A stretch of 41,863 nucleotides of DNA from DATJYV01 sp035499415 (lineage in GTDB: Bacteria; Bacteroidota; Ignavibacteria; UBA10030): contig DATJYV010000130.1 in NCBI GenBank assembly GCA_035499415.1, forward strand, positions 1-41,863, written 5' to 3'. The notes beneath the pieces were generated by a model that worked only from the letters and a program-made list of their open reading frames with translations, made no database searches and was not told the DNA's origin. The translations under genes were made by a program, and so were the position numbers. Positions 24,496-33,035 of this stretch are shown piece by piece. The stretch's first letter is position 1. Each line of letters starts with the position of its first letter.

Positions 24496-25184
24496 TGCAC
24501 ATCGACATTGTGACGGGCGTGCCGCGGCTTCTGGACAGCCCGCTGGGTGAGAGCATTCTCAAGCGCGCGCAGGAAAAAAAACTTGCCCGAATCGTCGTTC
24601 ATGATATTCGGACGTTCGCGCACGACAAGCATCGAACGATCGACGACCGGCAGTACGGCGGGGGATCCGGAATGGTGCTGAAACCGGAGCCGATTTTCGA
24701 GTGCGTGGAATCGCTGAAGAAGGAGCGAGAGTACGACGAGATCATCCTGCTCTCCGCGGAGGGAACCCGCTTTCACCAGAAGATCGCGACCGAATTGTCG
24801 CTCAAGAAAAATTTGATTCTGATTTGCGGCCATTACAAAGGGGTCGACGAACGGGTCCGCCAGGCACTCGCCACGAGTGTAATTTCAATCGGAGAATTTG
24901 TCCTGACCGGCGGTGAGCTGGCTGCTGCCGTCGTCGTCGACTCGGTCGTGCGGCTCATACCGGGCGTCCTGAATGACGGCGAGTCCGAGCTGACCGACTC
25001 CTTCCAGGACGGGTTGATTGGGAGCCCGGTCTACACGAGGCCGGAAGAATATCGGGGAATCAGGGTGCCGGAAATATTGCTGTCGGGGAATCACCGGCAG
25101 ATCGAAGAATGGCGGGAAGGCGAAAGGCGCAAGCGGACCGACGACATCAGGAATGGTTTTTCCGGCACCGAAGAGTTACGATAA
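24495..25184 (+). CDS. trmD: tRNA (guanine-N1)-methyltransferase TrmD
   Basis: The product is 229 residues from GTG 24495, chosen because it begins one base inside the rimM stop codon and gives the usual HIDIVTG start. The trefoil-knot SAM site is clear: LLSAEGTRF, LILICGHYKGVDERV and SIGEFVLTGGELAA. The C-terminal domain RPEEYRGIRVPEILLSGNH completes the protein. It methylates G37 of tRNAs to prevent +1 frameshifting. Confidence 0.97.
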   Translation: MHIDIVTGVPRLLDSPLGESILKRAQEKKLARIVVHDIRTFAHDKHRTIDDRQYGGGSGMVLKPEPIFECVESLKKEREYDEIILLSAEGTRFHQKIATELSLKKNLILICGHYKGVDERVRQALATSVISIGEFVLTGGELAAAVVVDSVVRLIPGVLNDGESELTDSFQDGLIGSPVYTRPEEYRGIRVPEILLSGNHRQIEEWREGERRKRTDDIRNGFSGTEELR

Positions 25185-25207
25185 CGGAGAATGAGAGGAG
25201 CACCATC

Positions 25208-25549
25208 ATGCAGAAGCTGAAACTTGTGGAAGCGATGCAGTTGCGCAAGGATATCCCTGCGTTCAAACCGGGAGACACCATCAATGTCCATGTGAAAGTG
25301 AAAGAAGGGGAAAAAGAGCGTGTCCAGGAATTTCAGGGACTGGTGATGGCCATGCGCGGTGCGGGTCTGAACGCGACGTTTACGGTTCGCAAAGTATCCG
25401 ACGGGGTCGGGGTCGAGCGCATCTTTCCGATGCACTCGCCGAGAATTGCGAAGATCGAGAAAGTGAAGGCCGGCAACGTCCGCCGCGCGAAGCTCTACTA
25501 TCTGCGACGCCTCGCCGCGAAGGCTGTGGCGCAGAAGACCCACGTCTGA
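25208..25549 (+). CDS. rplS: 50S ribosomal protein bL19
   Basis: The product is 113 residues from ATG 25208, preceded by GAGGAG about 8 nt away. FKPGDTINVHVKVKEGEKERVQEFQG, TFTVRKVSDGVGVERIFP and the basic end AKLYYLRRLAAKAV define bL19. It lies at the 30S-50S interface and closes the conserved translation cluster. The next gene starts 6 nt after its stop. Confidence 0.97.
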   Translation: MQKLKLVEAMQLRKDIPAFKPGDTINVHVKVKEGEKERVQEFQGLVMAMRGAGLNATFTVRKVSDGVGVERIFPMHSPRIAKIEKVKAGNVRRAKLYYLRRLAAKAVAQKTHV

Positions 25550-25555
25550 GGACGG

Positions 25556-26359
25556 ATGAAGGTCCGGCTGGCGGTCCCGGATGCGGCCTGCCTGTCGCCG
25601 CTGGTGTATGAGCTGGACAAACCAGAGTCCTCATTCGAGCTTGTCCGGGATTTCCCCTCCAGCGTCGCCCTGAAATTCGCCCAACGCGCCGACGCACTCC
25701 GCGCCGCCTTTGTTTCCCCCATCGATTACGCCCGGCACGGAGCTGACTACTGCATCGTTCCCGGCATCGCCGCCGCTTCATCCACCCGAACCGACACCGT
25801 CCGGCTCTTTGTCCGCCGCGAAACGCGCGATATTCGAACCCTCGCCGTCGATATCCGCGTCACATCTGAAATTATCCTCGCGAAGATCATCCTCCTTGAA
25901 CGGATCGAGAATATCACGGTCGACCGTTCTCTTCAATTTATCCCCATGTTCCCGGATCTTTCGCAGATGCTTCAAAAAGCGGACGCCGCGTTAGTCGTCG
26001 AATTGAACTCCCCGGCTTCCACGCCAGCCGATACTTTTTCCCTCGACCTCGTCGAAGAATGGTACGACATGACGGGGCTTCCGTATGTGCACGGTTTCTG
26101 GATCGGTCGCGAAGAAGAGTTCTCCCAAGATGAACTCGACGCACTCGTCAACGCAAGGGATCGGGGTACCGCCTTCATCGACAGGATCGCCCAGGATCTC
26201 GCGGCGAAGCATCACCGCCCGACGGCCGAACTTCAAAAATATCTCTCATCCTTCTCCTACGAACTCGGAACGACCGAGCAGGAGTCGGTTACGGAGTACA
26301 CCCGTTACGCATACTTTCACGGGGTGATCGGGGACATCCCCGAACTGCGCTTCTTCTAG
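25556..26359 (+). CDS. MqnA/MqnD family protein (futalosine menaquinone pathway), divergent
   Basis: The product is 267 residues. FVSPIDYARHGADYCIVPGIAAASSTRTDTVRLFV and the late EEWYDMTGLPYVHGFWIGRE are typical of the two-lobed MqnA/MqnD fold (chorismate dehydratase or DHNA-forming enzyme of the futalosine route). The usual MqnA opening with a conserved Asn-x-x-Pro substrate loop is replaced by VPDAACLSPLVYEL, so substrate assignment is unsafe. No other mqn genes are in the window. It probably shares the rplS transcript. Confidence 0.72.
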   Translation: MKVRLAVPDAACLSPLVYELDKPESSFELVRDFPSSVALKFAQRADALRAAFVSPIDYARHGADYCIVPGIAAASSTRTDTVRLFVRRETRDIRTLAVDIRVTSEIILAKIILLERIENITVDRSLQFIPMFPDLSQMLQKADAALVVELNSPASTPADTFSLDLVEEWYDMTGLPYVHGFWIGREEEFSQDELDALVNARDRGTAFIDRIAQDLAAKHHRPTAELQKYLSSFSYELGTTEQESVTEYTRYAYFHGVIGDIPELRFF

Positions 26360-26455
26360 GCACGCCGACGCCGCGACGGTCGGGAGGCGGAAAAAATCCA
26401 GCCGGTTCCTCGTCACGGCCCCCTCGTTCATTCCGCGGATCCATCGCCGGCGTAA

Positions 26456-26483
26456 TTGAAATTCCCCCATTTTTCGCTACATT
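26456..26483 (+). promoter_or_regulatory. Candidate promoter of recN
   Basis: TTGAAA (26456-26461), a 16-bp spacer and TACATT (26478-26483) sit just before the recN ATG at 26495, which would leave a very short leader. The rest of the 135-bp gap holds nothing recognisable. Confidence 0.45.
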
Positions 26484-26494
26484 AGTCCAACCCG

Positions 26495-28213
26495 ATGCTG
26501 AAATCCCTCTCAATCCGTAACTACGCCTTGATCGAGACGATCGAAGCGGAGTTTGACAGCGGTCTCAATATTATCACCGGTGAGACCGGTGCCGGAAAGT
26601 CGATCATCGTCGATGCCTTCGGGCTCATTCTGGGTGAACGGTCAAGTGTCGACGACATTCGGAAGGGGGCGGAGAAGACGGTCGTGGAGGGAATTTTCGG
26701 GGTATCGCAAAACCGGGCGCTCCGTGCTCTCTGCGGCAGATTCGAAATCGATATTCAGGACGACCTCATCCTCCGGCGGGAAATATCTTCCAAGGGACAA
26801 AGCCGGTGTTTCATCAACGATTCGCCGGTTCCTCTCAATGTTCTGAAGTCGGTCGGGGATGCGCTGGTGGATCTGCACGGGCAGCACGACCATCAATCTC
26901 TCCTTCGTCCCGAAACGCACATCGGGCTTCTGGACGATTTCGGACGGCTCGAAGGACTTGTAAAAGAATATCGTCAATCGTTCGACACGCTTGCAACGTT
27001 GACACGCGAGCACGAGGCGTTGCGCCGCGAGGAGCGCACGCTCAAAGAGAAAAAAGAGCTTTATGCCTTTCAAATGAAGGAGATTGACGCAGTCGATCCG
27101 CAGCCGGACGAAGAGGCCCGGCTGGAAGCCGAACTCCGCGTGCTCGAGAATGCCGAACAGCTTCACTCCTCGACGGCCCATCTGTACGAGCTCTTATACC
27201 AGGGGGAGCAATCGGTCTATGACGCCCTGGTGAAAGCCCGCAATCAGCTCGAGGACCTGATCAGGATCGACGAGCGATTCGTCGAGGCCCGCAAGGAGTG
27301 TGAATCCGCGGTTGCCATCGTGGATGAGCTCACGAATTTTATCCAGAGTTACAACTCAAGGGTCGAGTTCAACCCCGAGCGGCTGGAGGAGATCAGGGAT
27401 CGGCTCGGCGCGCTCTCGTTGCTCAGAAAGAAATATGGCGGCTCGCTCCAGGCCGTGATTGACCACCGCCAGAAAATCGGCCGGGATCACACGACGGCCG
27501 AGAATTTCGACCGCGAATTACGAACCCTCGAAGAGAAGGTGGAAGCGGTTCGTGCCGGATGTTCGGAGGCCGCGCAGCGGCTCTCCGCAAAAAGGAGGGA
27601 TCTCGTTGAGACGATCAGGCGGAATGTCGTTGCCGAGCTGGGAAAGCTGGGGATCGCAAACCCGCAGTTCGACATTGAGATCCGCCGCCATCCATGGGAA
27701 GAGCCGCCCGGTTCCGCGGAAAAACTATTCGTGAGAATCGGCAAGGAGGATCTTCGGGCAAACGAGCGCGGAATTGACGACGTCGAGTTCCAGATCTCGA
27801 CAAACGCCGGCGAAGAGCTGAAGCCGCTTGCGCGCGTGGCATCCGGCGGCGAGGTCTCGCGCGTCATGCTCGCACTGAAGTCCATTCTTGCAAAGTCGGA
27901 CCGGCTGCCGCTGCTCATCTTCGACGAGATTGATTCCGGGGTCAGCGGTCGCATTGCGCAGGCCGTCGGACGCAGTTTGAAGAGTCTCTCGCAATTCCAT
28001 CAGATCATCACCATCACCCACCTGCCGCAGATCGCCGGGCTTGCGGACAGCCACTTCGTCGTCGAGAAAGTGGAGAAAAGAAACCGGACTGTCACCGGCA
28101 TACGGAAGCTCGATCTTGAAGAACGTGTCAGCGAGGTTGCAAAATTGATGAGCGGCGCCGAGGTCACGGAAGCCGGGCTTGAGGGAGCCCGCGAGTTAAT
28201 GGGATTACGATAG
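26495..28213 (+). CDS. recN: DNA repair protein RecN (SMC-like ATPase)
   Basis: The product is 572 residues. The N-terminal half has LSIRNYALIETIEAEFDSGLNIITGETGAGKSI (P-loop near residues 29-37). Two long coiled-coil arms surround the short hinge, and the C-terminal half has the ABC signature VASGGEVSRVMLALK and Walker B LLIFDEIDSGVSG. RecN tethers DNA ends in double-strand break repair. It starts a run with cysS and an amidohydrolase. No LexA-like box was recognised upstream. Confidence 0.97.
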   Translation: MLKSLSIRNYALIETIEAEFDSGLNIITGETGAGKSIIVDAFGLILGERSSVDDIRKGAEKTVVEGIFGVSQNRALRALCGRFEIDIQDDLILRREISSKGQSRCFINDSPVPLNVLKSVGDALVDLHGQHDHQSLLRPETHIGLLDDFGRLEGLVKEYRQSFDTLATLTREHEALRREERTLKEKKELYAFQMKEIDAVDPQPDEEARLEAELRVLENAEQLHSSTAHLYELLYQGEQSVYDALVKARNQLEDLIRIDERFVEARKECESAVAIVDELTNFIQSYNSRVEFNPERLEEIRDRLGALSLLRKKYGGSLQAVIDHRQKIGRDHTTAENFDRELRTLEEKVEAVRAGCSEAAQRLSAKRRDLVETIRRNVVAELGKLGIANPQFDIEIRRHPWEEPPGSAEKLFVRIGKEDLRANERGIDDVEFQISTNAGEELKPLARVASGGEVSRVMLALKSILAKSDRLPLLIFDEIDSGVSGRIAQAVGRSLKSLSQFHQIITITHLPQIAGLADSHFVVEKVEKRNRTVTGIRKLDLEERVSEVAKLMSGAEVTEAGLEGARELMGLR

Positions 28214-28233
28214 ACGTCGGAGGCGTGCGGCAA

Positions 28234-29694
28234 ATGGATCTCCAGCTTTACAACAGTCTGACGAGAACAAAGGAGCGCTTCGTCCCGCTGACCAGGGGGA
28301 ATGTGGGCATCTATGTCTGCGGACCGACGGTCTACAGCGATTCGCACGTCGGCCACGGGAAAAGTTACGTGTCGTTTGACGTGATCGTTCGGTTCCTTGA
28401 GTTCATCGGCAACCGGGTTCTGTACGTCCAAAACATCACGGACGTCGGCCATCTTCTCGAATCGGGTGAAGACCGGATTCTGCGCCAATCGAAGATCGAA
28501 AAAGTGCACCCGATGCAGATCGTTGAAACGTTTACACGGAGCTATTTTGAGGACATGGATGCCCTGAATGTCCGCCGGCCGGATATCTCTCCGCGGGCTT
28601 CGGGACATATCACGGAGCAGATCGAGATTGTCAGGGAGCTTCTTGCAAAAGGGTTCGCGTACGAGGTGAACGGTTCGATTTATTTTGAAGTTCGGAAGTT
28701 CAAGGAGTACGGGAGACTGTCCGGGCGGAATCTTGACGAGGCCAGGGAAGGAACGCGCGTGGCCGTCCGCGAGGAAAAAAAGAACACGGAAGATTTTGCG
28801 CTTTGGAAACGGGCCGACCCGGAACACATCCTGCGGTGGCCCAGCCCGTGGGGTGAGGGGTTCCCGGGATGGCACATCGAGTGTTCGGCCATGTCGATGA
28901 AGTACCTTGGCGAGACCTTCGACATCCACGGAGGGGGTCTGGACAATCAGTTTCCGCATCATGAGTGCGAGATCGCCCAGAGCGAAAGCGCGACGGGAAA
29001 AACGTTCGCCCGCTATTGGCTTCACAATAATCTTGTGACGGTTGACGGCCAGAAGATGTCGAAATCCCTCGGCAACTTCGTAACGCTCAAGGACGCGTTC
29101 CGGCAATGCGATCCGATCGCCGTGCGTTTCTTCATCCTGCAAAGTCACTACCGGAGCCCGCTCGACTTTCGCGCGGAATCGATACGAGCGGCGATGGTCG
29201 GATGGGAAAAAATCGCGGCGACGGTGCGAAAAGTCGACGCCGATTTTGAATCACGGGAAGCGGCGGGGTCGTTCGGGTCGTTTGACGTGCAACCCGAGAT
29301 CGCAAAGTATCGCGGCGAATTCCTTGAAGCGATGAGCGACGATTTCAGCACGCCGAAAGCAATCGCCGTGTTGTTCAACGCAGTCTCAGCGGTGAACGAC
29401 TGGTCCGGAGGGCCGAAGCCGCTGACACGAGACTCTCATCTTGGGGTGAAAGCCCTGTTCCAGGACCTGGCGGGGACCGTCCTGGGGATCCTGCCGCATG
29501 CGAAGGATGGAATCGCCGCCGACGGCGGTCCGCCGACCGACGACCTCATGCAGGTGATCATCGATATTCGAAATCTCGCGCGGGATAGGAAGCAGTGGGA
29601 ACTCTCCGACAAGATACGGGATTTGCTGAAGGCGAAGGGAGTTTCTCTCGAGGACACGAAGGAGCGAACGACCTGGAAAAAGATTCCGGAGTGA
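28234..29694 (+). CDS. cysS: Cysteinyl-tRNA synthetase
   Basis: The product is 486 residues from ATG 28234, with GGAGG about 10 nt upstream; GTG 28225 is nearer but only one base from that site. The class I HIGH motif appears as HVGH with the usual ARSY replaced by GKSY, and KMSKSLGNF is intact. Zinc ligands Cys (VCGPTVY), Cys (HIECSAMS) and His/Cys (HHECEIAQ) are all present. It charges tRNA-Cys. Confidence 0.97.
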   Translation: MDLQLYNSLTRTKERFVPLTRGNVGIYVCGPTVYSDSHVGHGKSYVSFDVIVRFLEFIGNRVLYVQNITDVGHLLESGEDRILRQSKIEKVHPMQIVETFTRSYFEDMDALNVRRPDISPRASGHITEQIEIVRELLAKGFAYEVNGSIYFEVRKFKEYGRLSGRNLDEAREGTRVAVREEKKNTEDFALWKRADPEHILRWPSPWGEGFPGWHIECSAMSMKYLGETFDIHGGGLDNQFPHHECEIAQSESATGKTFARYWLHNNLVTVDGQKMSKSLGNFVTLKDAFRQCDPIAVRFFILQSHYRSPLDFRAESIRAAMVGWEKIAATVRKVDADFESREAAGSFGSFDVQPEIAKYRGEFLEAMSDDFSTPKAIAVLFNAVSAVNDWSGGPKPLTRDSHLGVKALFQDLAGTVLGILPHAKDGIAADGGPPTDDLMQVIIDIRNLARDRKQWELSDKIRDLLKAKGVSLEDTKERTTWKKIPE

Positions 29695-29698
29695 GGCC

Positions 29699-31216
29699 AT
29701 GGCGGACGCCGTCAAGATCATAGAAAATGGATTGGTGTTCACCGGCGACCGGAAGCGCCGGGCAGGACGGCTCACGCTTGTCATCCGGAACGACCGGATT
29801 ACAGAAGTGAACGCGCGGAGCGATGTGGTCAAGGCCTTGAATCCTTCGGCCGAGGTCATCGACGCCAGAACCAAAATCCTTCTTCCGGGATTTGTCGATG
29901 CACACCTGCACGGCGAGTCGGCTGTGCTTCGCGCGTTCACGCTCGGATTGCCCATGACCCGATGGCCAAAGGAGGCGCACATCCAGCGCATCGAAGAGTA
30001 TCTGAGCAGGAGCGCAAGCCCCGAGCAATGGGCCGCCATATACCGCATCTCGTACTTTGGTGCCCTGAAGGCAGGCGTGACGACCATTTCTGAATTCGGA
30101 CATGACGCTCCCGATTTCGCGCTCAATGCGTCCTACGAAAGCATGCGTCGCGCCGACATCCGCGGTTGCATCGGTCTGCACAGCGGCGAGCAGCTGGATC
30201 AATCGAAAAAACTCCGGCATCCGAGCGTGAGCTTCGCGTTGGTCATGTCCAACGAAGACGACTTGACGACATACAACCTTCAAACAACCTACCGCCTTGC
30301 CCGCGAACTCCGTATCCCCCTCCTCATCCACCTCGGCGAACAGCGCCGCGGCGCTGAAGTGGTGAAGAAGAACTTCCGCCGGAGCGTCGTCCAGCTGTTG
30401 GAGGAGTACAAGATATTCGACTGGCCGGTACAGTTGAGCCATCTTTCGACCATGGACCCCGGCGACATGGATATCCTGGCGCGATCGAACATCGTGCCGA
30501 TCTACTCGCCGCAATCCATGATGGAGAAAGAGGTCGACCGTTTTCCGCTCGCCGAGCTCCGGGAGCATGGGATCCGGATCGCGTTGGCAACCGATTGGGG
30601 GACGCCAGACCCGTTCCGGACGATTCGCGCGTTCATCACGCTCGCGGCGCAAGCAGGATCTCCCGCCCCGACGGCGGGCGAGCTGCTCGAAATGCATACG
30701 ACGCACCCCGCCACCGTACTCGGTCTGGGCCAGGAGGTGGGGTCGATCGAAGTCGGAAAGAAGGCGGACGTCGTCTTCGTCGATGCCTCCGACATCCGGC
30801 TTGTCCCCGGCACAGCTCTCGCCGACCCCGAGAGGGCTCTTTTCTCTCTCTTCTCGAACGCCACTCCGTCGGATGTCACCGACGTCATGGTCAACGGTGA
30901 ATTTTTTATCCGTGAGCGGCAGATCCTGACGTACGCAGCGGAAGATCTTTCACGCGAGGCGGCGGGAATCGTCCAGGCGCTCGAACATGCATCAACGCAG
31001 GGATCACTCCAGGCGCCTCAATTGAATGCACTCCCACAGGGAGAACCGCCTCCTGAAGAGGGGGACGACCAGAAGCCCTTCGAGGAAGGATTTAAGATCG
31101 TCGGCCCGCGTGGGGATGCTGCGCCCGAGGCCAAAATTTTCCCCATCCGGCCGGAGCGTCGGGCGCCGGAGCTGCCCAAACATGTAAAGAAAATTTTTGG
31201 CGACGAGGATAATTGA
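29699..31216 (+). CDS. Amidohydrolase (Atz/Trz, S-adenosylhomocysteine deaminase-like) with C-terminal tail
   Basis: The product is 505 residues. Metal ligands are in place: His69 and His71 (DAHLHGE), His211 with Glu214 (IHLGE), His248 (LSHLS) and Asp299 (ATDWGTPDP). This set fits a mononuclear metal hydrolase or deaminase acting on a purine-like or amidine substrate, and the exact substrate is not known. Beyond about residue 430 the sequence turns into a Pro/Glu-rich, probably disordered tail ending in ELPKHVKKIFGDEDN, which is not part of the family fold. It lies 4 nt after cysS. Confidence 0.85.
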   Translation: MADAVKIIENGLVFTGDRKRRAGRLTLVIRNDRITEVNARSDVVKALNPSAEVIDARTKILLPGFVDAHLHGESAVLRAFTLGLPMTRWPKEAHIQRIEEYLSRSASPEQWAAIYRISYFGALKAGVTTISEFGHDAPDFALNASYESMRRADIRGCIGLHSGEQLDQSKKLRHPSVSFALVMSNEDDLTTYNLQTTYRLARELRIPLLIHLGEQRRGAEVVKKNFRRSVVQLLEEYKIFDWPVQLSHLSTMDPGDMDILARSNIVPIYSPQSMMEKEVDRFPLAELREHGIRIALATDWGTPDPFRTIRAFITLAAQAGSPAPTAGELLEMHTTHPATVLGLGQEVGSIEVGKKADVVFVDASDIRLVPGTALADPERALFSLFSNATPSDVTDVMVNGEFFIRERQILTYAAEDLSREAAGIVQALEHASTQGSLQAPQLNALPQGEPPPEEGDDQKPFEEGFKIVGPRGDAAPEAKIFPIRPERRAPELPKHVKKIFGDEDN

Positions 31217-31242
31217 CCTACAAACCGAGTGAGGAGCTTTTC

Positions 31243-32019
31243 GTGAACAAGGTCCGCAAGGCCGTTTTTCTTTTTCTCTTTGTGCTTGTGTTCCCGGTTA
31301 CGGTCCGTTCACAGGGATACGCGGGCGACGCAGCAACGAGCGAACCGCTGATGATCATCGACAAGCCGACAGCGGGGATGCTCAAGCGCGGCGAGTTCGA
31401 ATTGACCTCGAACTTTTACGAGCAGGGGGGGATTCTGGTCGGAATAAATGTGGGGGTGTTCGACCAGTTCAGTTTCGGGGTCTCATACGGTGGAACCGAT
31501 ATCATCGGCTCATCCCGCATAGGGTGGAATCCGGAACCGGGGGTGAATGCTCGATTCAGGATCATCAACGAGAATTTCGTCATGCCCGCGATCGCACTGG
31601 GTTTCGACTCGCAGGGGAAGGAGCCGTTCCTCGACGCGGATTCCCTCAGGCGCTATACGATCAAATCGCCCGGCTTCTTTGCGGCCGCCAGCAAGAACTA
31701 TTCGATCCTGGGAAATCTGAGTATTCACGGTGGGCTGAATATGACTCTCGAGCGCCACGATGGAGACAAAGACCTGGACGCGTACGTCGGCGGAGAAAAG
31801 TCGATCGGCAGAGATATTTCCCTTTTCGGCGAATACGATTTTGGATTCAACGATGACCAGACGATCGGCCGGGGACGGGGATATTTGAATCTCTCCCTCA
31901 GGTGGTCATGGGGAAAAGGCCTCGTTGTCGGATTTGATCTCAAGAATGTCACGAAGAACCAGCAGAATATCAGCATCGGAACCCGTACGATCGAGATAGA
32001 TTATGTAGGGGAGTTTTGA
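31243..32019 (+). CDS. Predicted outer-membrane beta-barrel protein
   Basis: The product is 258 residues. I choose GTG 31243 because GAGGAG lies about 7 nt before it and VNKVRKAVFLFLFVLVFPVTVRSQG is a good signal peptide. The mature part is alternating beta strands with aromatic ends (FDQFSFGVSYGG, YLNLSLRWSWGKGLVVGFDLKN) and closes with IEIDYVGEF, as outer-membrane barrels do. Ten to twelve strands are likely. I do not recognise the family or ligand. It starts 26 nt after the amidohydrolase and may be cotranscribed with it. Confidence 0.7.
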   Translation: MNKVRKAVFLFLFVLVFPVTVRSQGYAGDAATSEPLMIIDKPTAGMLKRGEFELTSNFYEQGGILVGINVGVFDQFSFGVSYGGTDIIGSSRIGWNPEPGVNARFRIINENFVMPAIALGFDSQGKEPFLDADSLRRYTIKSPGFFAAASKNYSILGNLSIHGGLNMTLERHDGDKDLDAYVGGEKSIGRDISLFGEYDFGFNDDQTIGRGRGYLNLSLRWSWGKGLVVGFDLKNVTKNQQNISIGTRTIEIDYVGEF

Positions 32020-32120
32020 TGTTCGAGCGGCTGGACACCGGCGCCAACGTTTGTATGTTTTACGGGACACGACGACTTCGGACGAGTCAAATTGGAGGTG
32101 AAAGTGGTTGATTTTGGGCA

Positions 32121-32149
32121 TTCACACGCCTTTGTGGTGGCATTATAAT
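32121..32149 (+). promoter_or_regulatory. Strong candidate promoter of the Tyr/Trp-rich lipoprotein and porin
   Basis: TTCACA (32121-32126), a 17-bp spacer and a perfect TATAAT (32144-32149) stand about 45 bp before the ATG at 32193. It is the best -10 box seen in the window. The rest of the 173-bp gap shows no gene. Confidence 0.7.
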
Positions 32150-32192
32150 TGCCTTTTGTTGCGGCAGCAATGAGAACTCTAAGAGGCTAACC

Positions 32193-33005
32193 ATGAAAAA
32201 CCTCAGCCGCATGCTCGCGCTCCTGTCTTTGTTCGCAGGCGCTGCACTTCTCCAAGGATGCTACACGAGAGTGATGTCTACCGACGGGGAGGAGGCATAT
32301 TCGCCCCCGACGGACTCGACGGGCGTTGCGTCCGGAGATACCGTGTACGACGACCTCTATTATCACCGACCCTTGTACCATGTCGGCTTCGATTACTACT
32401 ATCCATCGTGGGCGTATTACTCGCCTTACGACCCCTGGTTTTCTTACGACCCGTACTATAATCCCTGGTGGTGGTGCGGAACTCCATACGTCGTTTATCG
32501 GTATCCTTACTATGCTGCATATCCGCGACTCGCTTTTGCCGGGTACGGTTACTATGGATTCGGGGCGCGGTACGCGTACGCGCCGGGTTATTCATATCCC
32601 ATTCGCACCTCCGGCGTGCGTCGTTCCGGTGTGAACCGGACGCCGTTTGGTCAGACATACGTCGGAACGCGAGGGAGTGTGACGCCGACGGGAGTGGCAG
32701 CGGGTTCGCGCGCAAGTGGCGCGGTTCGGTCCGGAGGATATAATCGCTCTGCTTTCGCGCCGTCTCGCGGGGTCAGGTCAGCTCCCGCAGCAACCTCATA
32801 TCGACGATCCGGCGCGAGGATGGCGCCATACTCGGCCCGCCCTGCCCCGCAGGGTTCGCGAAGTCAGGGAGCCGTGCGGTCGGCGCCCGGTCGGTCGTAT
32901 GCTCCTCGATCAGCCCCTCCTGCCGGACCATCCCGGTCTGCGCCGAGTGGCGGCGGAGGTGGTGGCCACCGGGGCGGTGGCGGCGGCGGTCGACGAGGAC
33001 GATAA
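32193..33005 (+). CDS. Low-complexity lipoprotein: Tyr/Pro/Trp-rich head, Arg/Ser/Gly-rich tail
   Basis: The product is 270 residues with a lipoprotein signal ending LLQGC, Cys23 being the lipid site. Residues about 50-135 are dominated by Tyr, Trp, Pro and Asp (YYHRPLYH, FDYYYPSWAYY, YNPWWWCG). The remainder is Arg, Ser, Ala and Pro, ending in runs of six glycines around HR and RRGR. No enzyme fold is visible. It is probably a surface or periplasmic adhesive or matrix protein, and low-complexity function is hard to infer. The porin gene starts about 30 nt later. Confidence 0.72.
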   Translation: MKNLSRMLALLSLFAGAALLQGCYTRVMSTDGEEAYSPPTDSTGVASGDTVYDDLYYHRPLYHVGFDYYYPSWAYYSPYDPWFSYDPYYNPWWWCGTPYVVYRYPYYAAYPRLAFAGYGYYGFGARYAYAPGYSYPIRTSGVRRSGVNRTPFGQTYVGTRGSVTPTGVAAGSRASGAVRSGGYNRSAFAPSRGVRSAPAATSYRRSGARMAPYSARPAPQGSRSQGAVRSAPGRSYAPRSAPPAGPSRSAPSGGGGGGHRGGGGGGRRGR

Positions 33006-33035
33006 CCTGAGGAATCTTTGAGGAGAAGGATCGTT

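Noticed and set aside
28000..29148. Minus-strand frame of 382 codons opposite recN and cysS
   Set aside because: It spans two certain genes and has no protein-family signal.
29558..30706. Minus-strand frame of 382 codons opposite the amidohydrolase
   Set aside because: Antisense shadow; the metal-binding residues of the plus-strand gene are complete.
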